This document shows positions 24,850-37,560 of a stretch of 64,000 nt of DNA, one piece after another. Every line of letters starts with the position of its first letter. The stretch's first letter is position 1. Source of the DNA: Hyperoodon ampullatus (taxonomy: Eukaryota; Chordata; Mammalia; Artiodactyla; Ziphiidae); assembly GCA_949752795.1 (NCBI GenBank), contig OX457064.1:40234368-40298367 (forward strand), given 5' to 3'. A model generated the notes under the pieces. That model did no database searches. It was not told where the DNA came from and was given only the letters and a program-made list of their open reading frames with translations. Position numbers and translations under genes: made by a program.

Positions 24850-25280
24850 CCTATATTAGATTGATTAGTGTTCTTCCAAAATTCATCTCTACCTGGTACC
24901 TCAGAATATGATCTTATTTGGAAATAGAGTATTTACAGATGTTACTGGTTAAGATGCAGTCATACTATTTAGATTAGACTGAGTTCTAAATCCAATATGA
25001 CTGGTGTACTTAAAAGAAAAAAAAGAGACACAGTGAACAAGGCCACATAACGATGGAGGCATGAGTGATGTATCTACAGCCAAAGAACATCAGAGACTGC
25101 TGCCTCCCACCAGAAGGTAGGAAGAAGCAACAAAGGATCCTTCTCTAGTGTTTTCAGAGGGACCATGGCCCTGCTAACACCTTGATTTCAGACTACTAGT
25201 CTCCAGAAGTATAAATTTCTCCTGTTTTATACTACTCTATTTCTGGTAATTTGTCATAGCAGCCCTAGGAATACATTTAC
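24850..25280 (+). repeat. ERVL-MaLR (MLT1-like) solo LTR remnant
   Basis: Ordered matches to the MaLR LTR pattern: 'ccaaaattcatctctacctg', 'acctcagaatatgatcttat', 'ccaatatgactggtgtactt', 'gctaacaccttgatttcag', and 'gcagccctaggaa' at the 3' end. No internal retroviral genes are nearby, so it is a solo LTR fossil. Subfamily uncertain. Confidence 0.65.
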
Positions 25281-27912
25281 ACTAATATATTTACATTTTT
25301 AATATACATTTCAACACCAGGGCATTCATACACACAGGAGTCACTTTTTGAATCTTCCAAGGCAGTTTTCAAGAGTACGTAATCCTCACCTTCTTCTATA
25401 CTTTTGAGGCACAGAACTTTTAAAAACTTCATAATTCTTTCACATGAAATTTTATCTCACTTTTTACGTACTGGTTGCACAATATTAAGACATTATTTTA
25501 ATTTTCCTAGAAGTGTATCTGCTTGACCTCACAACTTAATCATTCCCTATTTTTAAGTAATTTTAAAAGACTTCTTTACAGGACTCCAAACTAATTAGAT
25601 ATCTAACACTTGTAATTCTGAGAATATTTCCTAGGAAAAAAAATTAAATCTGTGTTAAATTTCTTTTCCTTCTTTTTTAAACACCCTATTATGGGTGATT
25701 TCTATAAGCATTAAAATTATTATTATCATCATTTACTTTATTATTGATTGAAGTTACTTCAGATTAAATGTCTTTCCAAAGGGTGGTTTGTAGTTCAAAA
25801 TAAAGTGAGTGAGAGAGTGACCCATATGTGACTATGCAAGGATTCAAAGATCCAAAATGTGGCTTCCTGTTTCCTCTAAGATAATATTGGGAAAACATGC
25901 TACCTTAAGTTTAAGCAAACAGGAGAATTGCTTGATTGAACTTAATGGTCAATTCTTGATCATTTCATAGAATGATGAAGTGTGATTTAACGTTGACAAA
26001 GCAAGTTATAAATTTGCATGAAAGAGTGAGTCTTTAAAATTCTGATCTGAAGTCCAAAGTACTTTCTTCTTATACGTGTCTAAAAATTGCATGTTTAACA
26101 ACTTTCTGACGTCTTAATGAGAGAGTTGTTTAGTTGATTTTCTTTACCAAGTTCTTATTGGTCAGAATGTTGATACACATATTTTGATTACATTATTACA
26201 TATTATAAAATTTAGTAATTGTATTATGTATTACTTATGTATTATAGAATTGATTACAGATACATAAGGAGAATATTGTATATCAAACTCCAGCATCCTT
26301 AAACAGTAAGGTTGAAAGAAAAATGTACATGGAAAAGATAAACCAAGACCTCCAAGCAATATTCCTTATTATTATTTACAAATTCTTATTATTCTTTAAT
26401 AATTATTCTTTAATATCAAAGTGTTAATTTATTAAAACTCCACAATCCCATCCCAATGTATAGAAAAGATATGATGACTTTTAAAATATGTTTTACAAGT
26501 AGCATACTTCTCTCTCTCTCTTCCTTTAAACAAACTCCTTACTTATAGTAACCCTCTCTGACTTCCAAGAAGTATTATTTTTTCCTTATTTTTTGCCTTT
26601 TCCAACTAGTTCTCAATTATCCACTCAATAAATATTGACATGTATTAAGTAATGAGAACATAATCAGTTTCTTTCCTTCAACATTAACTTCTCAAAAGTT
26701 GCTTCTTCCTTAGGAAAAAAACAAACAAAAGCATTTCCACTATCTTTGCCTCTCCTGTAGATAACTGCACTATTTTCTTTTTTCTGGCTGTTGTACAAAT
26801 TTTTGAAAAATGATGCATTCCCTTCTTTCCTTTGCATTCCGGATCCAAGAATACTCTGCTGAAACATTCTGTATGCTGTTAACTATGTCCTTTTCTGAGT
26901 CTTTTCTCAAATATTATCTTCCACAATAGTTCTACTCTACTTGAAACTATTCGTCACCCATTTATAAAATTTTTCTCTTCTCTTGGCTTTCAGAATAGTG
27001 TGCTGTGTCTGCCACTTGCTTCTCTAATATTTCATCTGACAAGCCTTCCTTTTGGTTTTCAATTCTTTTCTTTCTTTCTGTGAGGCTACCAACGCTGAAC
27101 TCTTATTTTTATATTGTTACCTTTTATACTCTCAGAAAGCTCATTCATCATCATAACTTCAATGATCACTTGGCAACCAAGTCTTACTTTTATCCTTACT
27201 TCTAATGCATGCTCCAGTTCATCTAATAAAGGGATCTATTCAATAAGCAAACATCAGCTCAAATTCCATGTATTTAATATAAAACTCACCACCTTCCTCT
27301 CTAGATGAAATCCCTTTTTGATGTTTCCAATTCTGTCAACTACAACAACGTTCTCCTAGTCCCAAAAGGATGGACACCATGACCATTAATAACTACTTTT
27401 CTGATCCTAAAATATAATCAGTTGACAATTCCTATTTATCTAACTTGCTGCCCAAACAATGCCTAAGCACTCCCTCTAAATGAAATTTCAAACTTCCTTC
27501 AAATTTATGCTGTTTTATCTTCCTACAGAAGCTTTGCAATTCTCTCTAATACGTAAAACCTTTTTTTTACATTCATAAACTACAGAAGAATGTCTGTTTT
27601 AATATATCTAGCTTCTTCATGTATATAAATCTTCTCTTACTAAAAATACAGCAAGTTTCCTTAGGACAGGAATCTGACTAGTCTTTTAAAATATTACCTT
27701 TATGATGTGCACTTCTTTGGAGCTCTTTGGTCTTGTATCATGTCTGAATTAGTTGAATTATTGGATTATTAACAATTTTCTAGCAAAGCTGGGTAAGTGT
27801 TTAATAATTAAAACCCAAAGTGTTTTAGTACATAATGAGCAATTATTTACATATAACATATTAAAAATAAAAAATGAGTTCCAATGGGAAAAGATAAAGC
27901 AGAAGAAAAATC
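25281..27912. other. intergenic AT-rich DNA, nothing recognised
   Basis: Long AT-rich stretch with only short, composition-driven frames. A (CT)n patch lies near 26511-26522. No gene recognised. Confidence 0.5.
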
Positions 27913-27918
27913 TGTAAC

Positions 27919-28126
27919 TTTTTTTTTTTTTTTTGCGGTACACGGGCCTCTCACTGTTGTGGCCTCTCCCGTTGCGGAGCACAGGCTCCGGACACGCAGG
28001 CTCAGTGGCCATGGCTCACGGGCCCAGCCGCTCCGTGGCATGTGGGATCCTCCTGGACTGGGGCACGAACCCGTGTCCCCTGCATCAGCAGGTGGACTCT
28101 CAACCACTGCGCCATCAGGGAAGTCC
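27919..28126 (-). mobile_element. CHR-2-type tRNA-derived SINE
   Basis: Minus-strand copy: poly-T then gcggtacacgggcctctcac, ending in the complement of gggacttccctgatggcgc. The short direct repeat tgtaac at 27913-27918 and 28127-28132 is the likely target-site duplication. Confidence 0.94.
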
Positions 28127-28132
28127 TGTAAC

Positions 28133-28729
28133 ATTTTTTTTTTAAACCTAACTGGTTGTCACTTATTTCAAACCAGAATCAATATAACCAAATGCTGGCA
28201 AACGTAGGGATCTATATATCCTTTAGTGCCTATTGAAGTAAGCATTGATTTATGTTTTTAAATGATAGAAATTTATTTTTATTTTAAGGTATATTTTTGA
28301 CCTGTATTTTTCCACTATAGAACCAAATTATTAAAATTAACTTGAAGGTTTTCATTTTCACTAAATATAATGGTGGAATATTCATGCTTTATATGTACAT
28401 TCTCTCTCAGTTAAATCAGTAGTGCTTGTCTTCATAAATATAGAAAATGGTTTTCATTTTATTTTGATTAACAATTCTTGCTCAATATTGACATGTTTTG
28501 ATTAAAAGTGTAATTTGAAAAAAAAAGTGTAATTTGCTTTTATGGCACATGGTTAATATTATTTACCGGTTATACAATTGTCAAAATCTATGATGTTAAG
28601 GAAACAATCGTGGACATTTGTAACATAGACTTCTAAAAACGCTAACATCAGTCTAATCTGAATTTTGTAGCTCATCCTGTGAATGTTCATATTAACATGA
28701 CTAAAATAGAGAAAAAATATTTTTATTAG
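28133..28729. other. intergenic DNA, nothing recognised
   Basis: AT-rich unique-looking sequence. Confidence 0.5.
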
Positions 28730-28739
28730 GAAACACTTT

Positions 28740-29094
28740 GGGACTTCCCTCGTGGCACAGTGGTTAAGAATCCACCTGCCAATGCAGGGGACACGGGTTC
28801 AAGCCCTGATCTGGAAAGATCCCACATGCCGTGCAGCAACTAAGCCCTTGCACTGCAACTACTGAACCTGAGCTCTAGAGCCCATGAGCCACAACTACTG
28901 AGCCTGCGTGCCGCAACTACTGAAGCCCACGAACCTAGAGCCCGTGCTCCGCAATAAGAGAAGCCACCGCAGTGAGAAGCCCACGCACTGCAATGAAGAG
29001 TAGCCCCTACTCACTGCAACTAAAGAAAAGCCCACTCATAGCAATGAAGACCCAACGCAGCCAAAAATAAATAAATAAATTTATTTTAAAAAAA
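28740..29094 (+). mobile_element. long CHR-1-type tRNA-derived SINE
   Basis: About 355 bp. The tRNA-like head 'cgtggcacagtggttaag' is followed by repeated 'gcaactactgaacctgag/gcaactactgaagccc' modules and the tail gccaaaaataaataaataaa. The target-site duplication gaaacacttt lies at 28730-28739 and 29095-29104. It belongs to the longer class, distinct from the 200-bp copies. Confidence 0.95.
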
Positions 29095-29104
29095 GAAACA
29101 CTTT

Positions 29105-29650
29105 GAAAATCTTGGGTATACACACACATGCATGTACACACACACACTTTTAAGAATGGGAGTCCTGAAAAATGAGATTTTAAATTAGGTAATTAGATAC
29201 ACCTGTAAAAATACTAACTGAATACATGTGAGTATATATGTAACACATCAGGTAAGAATCACCATTTTCATTGCCGTTATTTTGATGACTAAATATAGCT
29301 TGTAATGATAATATTAAAATAAAGGAGGAGAACTAAAATTTCATGACTGACTAATAAAGTCCAAATACTGTATAATATAAATCCTAATACTGTTTCAGTA
29401 GTATATATTTTGCAAGGAGACTTTTATGGACAGTTATTTTTAGTTAGAGTTGGTTACACAAAATAAAAGAATAATCTTTAAAAATTTAAGAGGATAATAA
29501 AATAATAATATTTCACACATATATTTTGATATGAATTAGGGCAGTCCACTTTTCTCAATCATCAGATTAGTTCTTTCAAGATGTAAGTTTGTATTAACTG
29601 AGAAATGCTGGGTCAAATTACTAATAGCCAAATTAACTTTGTAATTTAAC
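29105..29650. other. intergenic DNA with short CA runs
   Basis: A (CA)n-like patch lies at about 29119-29149; the rest is AT-rich and unassigned. Confidence 0.5.
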
Positions 29651-29664
29651 CAAAACAAAATTTT

Positions 29665-30306
29665 GACCCAGCAATCCCACTACTGGGTATATACCCTGAG
29701 AAAACCATAATTCAAAAAGACACATGTACCCCAATGTTCATTGCAGCACTATTTACAATAGCCAGGTCATGGAAGCATCCTAAGTGCCCATCGACAGATG
29801 AATGGATGAAGAAGATGTGGTACATATATACACATGGAATATTACTCAGCCATAAAAAGGAACAAATTGGGTCATTTGTAGAGACGTGGGTGGATCTAGA
29901 GACTGTCATACAGAGTGAATGAAGTAAGTCAGAAAGAGAAAAACAGATATTGTATATTAGCACATATATGTGGAATCTAGAAAAATGGTACACATGAACC
30001 TGTTTGCAAGGCAGAAATAGACACACAGATGTAGAGAACAAACATATGGACACCAAGGGGGGGAAAGGAGGGGTGGGATGAATTGGGAGATTGGGATTGA
30101 TATATATACACTAATATGTATAAAAGAGATAACTAATGAGAACCTGCTGTATAGCACAGGGAATTCTACTCAGTGCTCTGTGGTGACCTAAATGGGAAGG
30201 AAATCCAAAAAAGAGGGGATATATGTATACATATAGCTGATTCACTTTGCTGTACAGCAGAAACTAACACAACATTGTAAAGCAACTATACCCCAATTTA
30301 AAAAAG
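29665..30306 (+). mobile_element. 5'-truncated L1 (ORF2 end and 3'UTR)
   Basis: Starts at the L1 ORF2 block 'cccagcaatcccactactgg' and runs through 'catcgacagatgaatggatg' and the 3'UTR 'tgctgtatagcacagggaat' to an A-rich end. Flanking 'aaaacaaaatttt' (29652-29664) and 'aaaacacatttt' (30307-30318) look like a diverged target-site duplication. Confidence 0.9.
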
Positions 30307-30318
30307 AAAACACATTTT

Positions 30319-31282
30319 GCTTTGAATTTTTCTCTGACTGAAAAGCATGCTTGTTAAATATTAGCATTTTAGAAATAAAATATGTATGCAGTAATAGCAA
30401 TAGGGAAGAAGTCAATTAGGTATGCTTGTACCAATGGTAATTAAGTGATATGTTACAAGTGCTTCAGTAATACACTTTCATTATTCCCAGGTAAAATTCC
30501 TTTTATACACACATTATATAGCTCATGTTGTTGTATACATGTGCCCTTGTAAATGAGCTTGGCTACTATGGCAATGTTAAGTGATGTCACAGTTCTTTGG
30601 GGGCCATTGTTATGTTAAAGTCCCCAGCAAAAGCAAGTACCAGATGAGAAGTCAATGCTACTTTGACTGTCATTTGTGGCCTGGCTGGATGCAGCTCTCA
30701 TGAGGTGTGGAGAGAAAGTCATGATGAATAATGAACATATCAATTGGTAAATTTCTTGTTTTTGCATCTGTACCTTTAAGGCTAAAGAACTGTATTGGGT
30801 TTATTATCTTAAGGAAATTCTTAGAACAATTTTCTCATTAAAATAGAACCATGCCCACTTTCTTCATATATGTTATACTTCAAAAAAATTTTTGGAAAAT
30901 ATAAAAGTATGCCATCATTTGTAAGGGACGTACATCTAGAATTTGGAAATTCCTATGTTCGTTAATATCAGGTATATTCATGTTTCTTCCTCCCCAGTTA
31001 AACAAAATATAACTAAATATGAGAAAGACCTCTTCAGATCCTTAGTGAGAGCTTCAAGAAGATAATAAGCAAATAATAGTAAACGTCAGTGCTGCTTTGA
31101 AATGCAGTATTAGGTTTGTTGATCAGCTATCTGAGATTTAAATTTTGTCACAGCCCATAAACACATTACAACGAATTTAACTTAGGACCTTATGGGTCAT
31201 TCACAAGTCATCAATAGCCTTTGTATTCTTTTTTAAGTAAAGAGTGTTGAACTAGATGAGCTCTAAATCCTCTTCCAGCCCT
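30319..31282. other. intergenic DNA, nothing recognised
   Basis: Unique-looking. The stretch 30540-30740 is less AT-rich than its surroundings and contains a CRE-like tgatgtca at 30592-30599; this is only suggestive. Confidence 0.4.
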
Positions 31283-31295
31283 AAGATTTGTTGTT

Positions 31296-31610
31296 GCACT
31301 TGCCTGGTGGTACAGTGGTTAAGAATTCGCCTGCCAATGCAGGGGACGTGAGTTCGAGCCCTGGTCCAGGAAGATCCCACATGCTGCAGAGCAACGAAGC
31401 CTGTGCACCGCAACTACTGAGCCTGCATGCCACAACTACTGAAGCCCACACGCCTGGAGCCCGTGATCCGCAACAAGAAAAGCCACCGCAATGAGAAGGC
31501 TGTGCACCACAACGAAGAGTAGCCCCCGCTCGCTGCGACTAGAGAAAGCCTGTGCACAGCAACAGAGACCCAAATCAGCCAAAAATAAATAAATAAATTT
31601 ATTTTAAAAA
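31296..31610 (+). mobile_element. long CHR-1-type tRNA-derived SINE
   Basis: Same family as the 28.7 kb copy: 'tggtacagtggttaagaatt', the caactactgaagccc modules and the gccaaaaataaataaataaa tail. The 13-bp target-site duplication aagatttgttgtt (31283-31295) recurs with one change at 31611-31623. Confidence 0.95.
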
Positions 31611-31623
31611 AAGATTCGTTGTT

Positions 31624-32086
31624 AATTTCACATTTCAATGAATTTCCAGCCTGATTTAAACTCTGATGATGCCAAGGGTATTTTAATATTAAAGATATCA
31701 ATAACATTATCTAAGTCATATACTAGAGATGGAGGAGGTAGGGAGAGAGAGGAGAGGGAAAGGGAGAGAGGAAGAGGATGTTTCTTTACTGCACATGGAT
31801 GTTAAACTGTATTTTCTTGTGCAACACATTCACTATCAAGTAAGGAAAGGAAACTTCTTTGGTTATGTGTTAGAAATTTGAATGTGCTATTTTTGCATTG
31901 TTAGTTAATGTATTTCCCAAAATGATATCAACTGGAAGGAAAGGGTAATATTTTGAGCTCTGCAGTGTGTGTGAAAATCTCAAGATGCTGGAACTCTGTG
32001 AACTTCTGCTTTAACACTGTAGCAACTCATGCTTTTTTTTTCTTTTGTAGTTAATTTATTTTGATCAACATTGTATTTATGAAATT
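31624..32086. other. intergenic DNA with a GA-rich patch
   Basis: A purine-rich, GGGAGAGAG-type tract lies at about 31728-31785. No gene recognised. Confidence 0.6.
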
Positions 32087-32099
32087 TATTCATAATTTT

Positions 32100-32307
32100 T
32101 TTTTTTTTTTTTTTTGCGGTACGCGGGCCTCTCACTGTTGTGGCCTCTCCCGTTGCAGAGCACAGGCTCCGGACATGCAGGCTCAGCGGCCATGGCTCAC
32201 GGGCCCAGCTGCTCCGCGGCATGTGGGATCCTCCCGGACCGGGGCACGAACCCACGTCCCCTGCATCGGCAGGCGGACTCCCAACCACTGCCCCACCAGA
32301 GAAGCCC
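32100..32307 (-). mobile_element. CHR-2-type tRNA-derived SINE
   Basis: Minus-strand copy with a long poly-T. The exact 13-bp target-site duplication tattcataatttt lies at 32087-32099 and 32308-32320. Confidence 0.96.
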
Positions 32308-32324
32308 TATTCATAATTTTATGT

Positions 32325-32580
32325 ATATTTTATTTACTCATTCTTATTGCTGTATACATTGCATTTTGTGAACACATCAATTATTTTATCCATTCTACTG
32401 CTGATGGACATTTGGGAGATTTCCAGTTTGAGGCCATTATGAATAATGCTATTATGAACATATGTATGAGTTTTTGTTGGTTATATATCTGGAAGTGGAA
32501 TTACTGAATCCTAAGGTATGCACATATTTTCGGGGGGTAGATTTTGCCAAGCAGTTTTCCAAAATGTTTGTATTAATGTT
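32325..32580 (-). mobile_element. old L1 fragment
   Basis: On the + strand it reads as the complement of the L1 3' region: 'atccattctactgctgatgg', 'gaataatgctattatgaaca', 'ggaagtggaattactgaatc'. The preceding SINE may have inserted into the same old L1. Confidence 0.7.
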
Positions 32581-32591
32581 TGATATATATA

Positions 32592-32680
32592 TATATATTT
32601 TTTACAACCTTATTGGAGTATAATTGCTTCACAATGGTGTGTTAGTTTCTGCTTTATAACAAAGTGAATCAGTTATACAT
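32592..32680 (-). mobile_element. short L1 3'-end fragment
   Basis: 'attggagtataattgcttca' and 'gtttctgctttataacaaag' are the cetartiodactyl L1 3' terminus, truncated to under 100 bp. Confidence 0.85.
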
Positions 32681-32689
32681 TCTTAAACA

Positions 32690-33290
32690 ATGGAAGGCAT
32701 CATGTGATACTCTGAACTTTTCCTTGTCATACATTATTATGAGAACACGTTCTACTGTTCTGACCCCCACTAAATATTAAACCTTGCCATTGCCAAAAAA
32801 AAAAAAAAAATCCCTTGCTCAATCTCTACTACTTTCACACATGGGAGAATTGGTTTCAAATTTACTGTAACTCAAACCATTAAGGACTATATTTGTCCAA
32901 GACAATACCTTAGTTTATACTCCAGACACTGCCATGCAGCCAGTGTAAACTCTCAGTCTTAGGTGTAGTGCACTCCATATGCTTCACCATACTGTACAGG
33001 CAGATAACTGAATCTTTTCACATTTGAGTCAATTCAGATTAGTAGTTCTAAATTGGATATAGCATAATAATACAGTTTTAGACTGATGGATGTTATTTAG
33101 AAAGAGGAACAATAGTTCTAAGGGAAAGGTATAACAAAGATAATCACTGTATTTGACACAAGCTGCTAGTCAGTCAATAATTATATGATGATTATTTCTA
33201 TACATGATGGAACTATTTAACATGTAAAAAGTTTATGCAAACCACAAAGACTTTGTCTACTTCACAGGACATCTTTTAATTGTATAGAAA
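32690..33290. other. intergenic DNA, nothing recognised
   Basis: AT-rich, with an A run at about 32796-32810; otherwise unassigned. Confidence 0.5.
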
Positions 33291-33299
33291 TAATAATGT

Positions 33300-34080
33300 T
33301 GTTTTCTTGATTATAAAAGTGACATAGCTTCATTATAAAATTAGAAAACAACTTTGAAACATCTGAAGAAATAATACAAATATCTACTAATCTCACCAAC
33401 CAGAGATAACGTTCATTAAACTGTCATTTTGAGTATATCAATTGATATCATATATTTGTGTATATATAATATACATAACAAATATATAATATATACAAAC
33501 CAAAGATGTATGATGTGGTTGTTTTTGGATCATCTTTTACATATGTTTGTAGCCTGCTTTTTTTTCTTAGAATTATATCATAATTCTATATTCTTATTAG
33601 TTTAGAACATGATTTTTAATAGTTGCACTATATCATAATTTATCATAAAGCATTTAATCAATTTTACTTTTAGATGTACATTTTCAATACAATGAATATC
33701 ACTTCAGACAATTGATTATATACAAACTTTTTGATATATCTGATTATTTCCTTTGAATATATTCATCTGAAATTATTGAATCAAAAGTTAACATTTACTG
33801 CTGATTTTGTCTTGGTAATCTGTTTTAACTACACTCTTACCAGTAGTGTATGAGATTTATTATTTTCCTAAATCCTTGTCATGATAACTTGTTTTTTAAA
33901 CTTTGTCATTTGGTAGAAGGAAAATGCTATCATCTTTAACTTGCTTTTTCATTACAAGTAGCTTGCAATATTTTTATATTTCTTGATCATATGTATTTTT
34001 TCTTTGATAATTTAGAAGTTTGTGTCATTTGCCCTCTTTTCTGCCTGGCAGTCTGGTTTTTTGGCACTGAATTCTGTACG
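33300..34080 (-). mobile_element. ancient L1M-type 3' fragment
   Basis: Diverged but collinear with an old L1 3' end read in antisense: 'accaaccagagataacgttc', 'gtagcctgctttttttc', 'catgatttttaatagttgca', 'ctcttaccagtagtgtatga' and 'gtttgtgtcatttgccc' occur in consensus order. Includes an AT-rich expansion near 33455-33510. Confidence 0.65.
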
Positions 34081-37079
34081 GATTAGATCCTTTTTGGATT
34101 CTGTTAAGTAACACTGCGCTGTTCAGATCTTATGAAGATGTTCCTCATATAGATTTTTTTTCTCTGATTTTGACTCTTGATAAATATAGGGTTATTACAT
34201 TAAAAATTTCTCCACTAAAAGTATTTCTACAGTCATAAAGTTTGACAATCTAACTTTATATATTTTTTTAAAACAGAAAATCTGAAGGAACTGATGACTA
34301 GACACTTGAAGACAGAAATAAAAGAAAATAATGTGGTTCAAATATTTACCCCAGGAGTGTGCCTATCAAATAAATCAGTGGACCAGGAAAACACAGGTAT
34401 GGCATTTCAGGGGCCATTTTACTGGGTGGATTGTATATATTAGTGAGATTAGTGGTTTTCAGGTTGTGTCCCTAGCTCCTTTGTTTCTTTGTAGGCACTA
34501 CCTACAAACCTGTGGTAGGTGAGAAGACAAAACACTAGGCATGTGCTACCAGATTCCCTTTACCTGAGTCCATCATAACTGCTCTGCTTCTCTCTGTTAA
34601 CTTCACATAGTTGGTTCTATAATGAATTTTTTTTGTAAAAGAAAAAAGAGGGTCCTTCTGATAATTAGTGTTCTGAAATGACTGCTCTAGGAGGTTTTCC
34701 TTTCTTTGTGTTAAATTATTTTGTTATATCAAGTTCTACTGTAAATCACCAGAAAAACTTTCTGGAACTAGGAAGAGTTTCAATTCTAAAATAATAGAAA
34801 TTTTAATTGGCATAATAAAATGTAGGTTCATGTTTATCTAATATAGCTATCTCAGATTATTCAGGCATAGATGATATAGCGAGTTCTGAATATTACCTAT
34901 GTAACAATTAGCTTACTTTTAGCGTAATTCATATACACAATATATAAATGAAGCAAAAGTTATATACATAGATGTTAAATCTTAAGTTCTACAATGTTAC
35001 TTGTTTGGGGGTATTTTGTTTCACCGTTAAAATGTCTTAATTGTCTGGAATTCAAGGGGTTGCATATTTCAACAGAATGGAAGGTAGGATTAGTCCATTT
35101 GTTATCCCACTAAACATCTGCTATTAAAAAATGTTCATTACCTTTAAACCAAAGCCTAGATCCAGTAAAACCTAAAATAAAATGTGCCAAATGCTGCTAT
35201 AAATTTATTCCAAAGTACTATAGTTAAGCAATGTTAGATAGCTTCTTCCTTAGAACTTAATAGTCCTTTTGGCTATACTGAAGAGTTTTTGTCACTCACC
35301 CCAATTTCTAGGTTTTATATGCTGAGAGGTTTTTTACAATCATATTTTGAAGCAAGTAAAAAAGTCAAGTGAAATGTGTGTAACCTGAATGTATGATCAT
35401 TATGTACAAAATGCTGAGAATAGAGTTACATTTATCGTTAGTGTATCATTTACTCATTCAACAAACATTTATGGAATCTTGTCTTAGGACAAGACGTTTT
35501 AAGATATTAGAGTGTTAATTGGGGAAATAGTGGATTGAATAAACATATATAAGTGAATACTTCCAAAAATTTTTTACAGGGACTTCTTTTTAGATGGAAT
35601 AAGATCTTTAGGATAGATGATAATGAAAATTATCATTATGATAAGAATATCTATCACTGATATACACACACACTAGACTTAGATCGACTTGCTAGTTTGT
35701 CAACATGAAATTATAGAAATAAACATTTTTATTTAGAAATGAGAAAACCTAGACACAAAAAGTTAATTAACCTGGCCACAAAGCGCTAGTAAGTGACAAA
35801 TACAAGACACAGCCCAAAATGTCATCTTCAAGTCTATGCAGTGAACCATTACAGAATGGACAGTATTGATTGAAAATAAAATACAACATCTGAAAGGGAA
35901 TGAACCTAATTTACACATAGAGACCGGTGTCCCAACCTGGCTTCAGATACTTGAAGACAAATTCCCCAAAGAATTTGAACCACTCTCATTGTGTGTGGAC
36001 CCAACTATTGTTCTAAGTCCAGTGACAATGAGGTATGAACTTCTGCTCTGGAGCAAAGAAACAAAGGAAAAACTACAAAAATCAAAAACAAAACAAAACA
36101 AAATTGAAGCTGGGCTGAGCATTTTATCTGTTAATTTTCATTGCAGTTAGAGTTGCAGTTACACTTTCCTGATATGATACAGCAGCTACATGGGTTCTGA
36201 AGTTCAAAGACAAAGTGAAACTTACGGATCTAAGTGTTCTGTTGAGTATGTTTATTGAATACTTTGTGCCAGACACTGTGCTAGAAAAACATTAACAAAA
36301 TATTCCAGGAAGACTCAAGGGATATACAGTTAGTGGTGTAAATTAGGCCTATTAGGAACAAATTTGAAGTCTGCCAAAGCCTGGTGTGGCAGAAATATTT
36401 ACTGCTCACCAAACAGCTATGTGCTTCAGAATATTTTCCAGACCCCTTGCAGGTATATTAGGCTTTGTTCTGGCCTACAAGCTGTAAGTAAAAATGACAT
36501 GTATCACCTTTGCATCAAAGTATATAAGACCAGGTGTGTGACCCTCCACTTCCATCTTCCCCTGCTGTGGAGTTTTGTTATGGAGGAACATGTTGAGGTG
36601 ACTATTTCACAAGGTCAGTATCTACCTGGAGAGCCAACCATCTTGCATCAAAATTTGCAAGAGTAAGAACTAAACCTTTGCCAAGGGAATAAGATGTAGA
36701 AGTTAACTCATTGTGGCAGCATTGTGTAGTTCATCATAAATAACACACAGCTCTTTTTTTTTCTGCAAGGGCTATTGCTAAACAAACTCTTTCAAGCATA
36801 TCAATAGTTAATTAACAGTGATGCTCCTGATGCACAGAGAAATAATTGAATGTCTTCAAATCAGATGTTTTGCCACTCCAGGGATTTCCTGTGTTTCCTT
36901 GAGGTCTTGTTCTGGAGATTTCCAGGTGTGGTACCACAGTGTGAAGCTCCTAATCATGGGGTCAAGAGGATCAACTTACAGAGAGATTTCAGGTCTTACA
37001 TCATTCTGACAGATCTATATGTAATTTGGTACCTATTTGTGAGGGAGAGAATAAAACAGAGAAAAAGTTAAATTACATC
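34081..37079. other. intergenic DNA; possible LTR-like remnant at 36.4-36.7 kb
   Basis: No gene recognised. The stretch at about 36390-36740 ('tataagaccaggtgtgtgac', then a block ending in 'ttgtggcagcattgtgtagt') resembles degenerate mammalian LTR- or DNA-repeat fossils, but I cannot name the family. The region near 36240-36300 has an MIR/L2-like 'gtgccagacactgtgctaga'. Confidence 0.35.
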
Positions 37080-37087
37080 CTCTAGAT

Positions 37088-37373
37088 CAGCACTGTCCAA
37101 GAGAAATATTATATAAGCCACATTTGTAATTTTAAATATTCTAGTAGCTATATTAAAAAAAGGAAAAAGAAAATTGATTTTTAATAATGTACTTTATCTA
37201 GGCCAGTATATCCGTCAAATATCATTTTAACGTGTAATCAGTATAAAAGTTTATTAATTTCCCTTGAAGTCTTTGAAATCTGATGTGCATTTTAATCTTA
37301 AAGCATATCTTAATTTAGACTGGTCGCATTTCAAATGCTCAGTAACCACATGAGGCTGTATTTAACAGCACAG
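37088..37373. mobile_element. nonautonomous hAT-Charlie element (MER1-group type)
   Basis: About 286 bp begins cagcactgtccaagag and ends cagcacag, with the typical internal blocks 'agccacatttgtaatttta' and 'cagtaaccacatgaggctg'. Bounded by a perfect 8-bp target-site duplication ctctagat (37080-37087, 37374-37381), the hallmark of hAT transposition. Exact subfamily uncertain. Confidence 0.85.
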
Positions 37374-37389
37374 CTCTAGATTTAACTTA

Positions 37390-37560
37390 AATGTATTCCA
37401 CGTTTATTAAATTTATGTTAGGCATTGTATTAGGCACACTCACAACATTGTTGAATTTATTCATTGTAATATTCTTTTGAGTTAACAAATGAATGCACTC
37501 ACAGAGTCAGAAAATGATAGAGCTAAGATTCAAAACCATTCTCCCTCCTGCTTCTGGAGA
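37390..37560 (-). repeat. MIR/L2-type remnant
   Basis: Degenerate match to the antisense MIR order: 'gttaggcattgtattaggca', 'cactcacagagtcag', 'atagagctaagattcaaaac'. Confidence 0.5.

Noticed and set aside
29712..30157. Minus-strand frames with hydrophobic, cysteine-rich translations
   Set aside because: Antisense of an L1 ORF2/3'UTR fragment.
35866..36150. 94-codon + strand frame with mixed composition
   Set aside because: It starts at a TTG rather than an ATG, resembles no family and has no neighbouring splice or promoter support.
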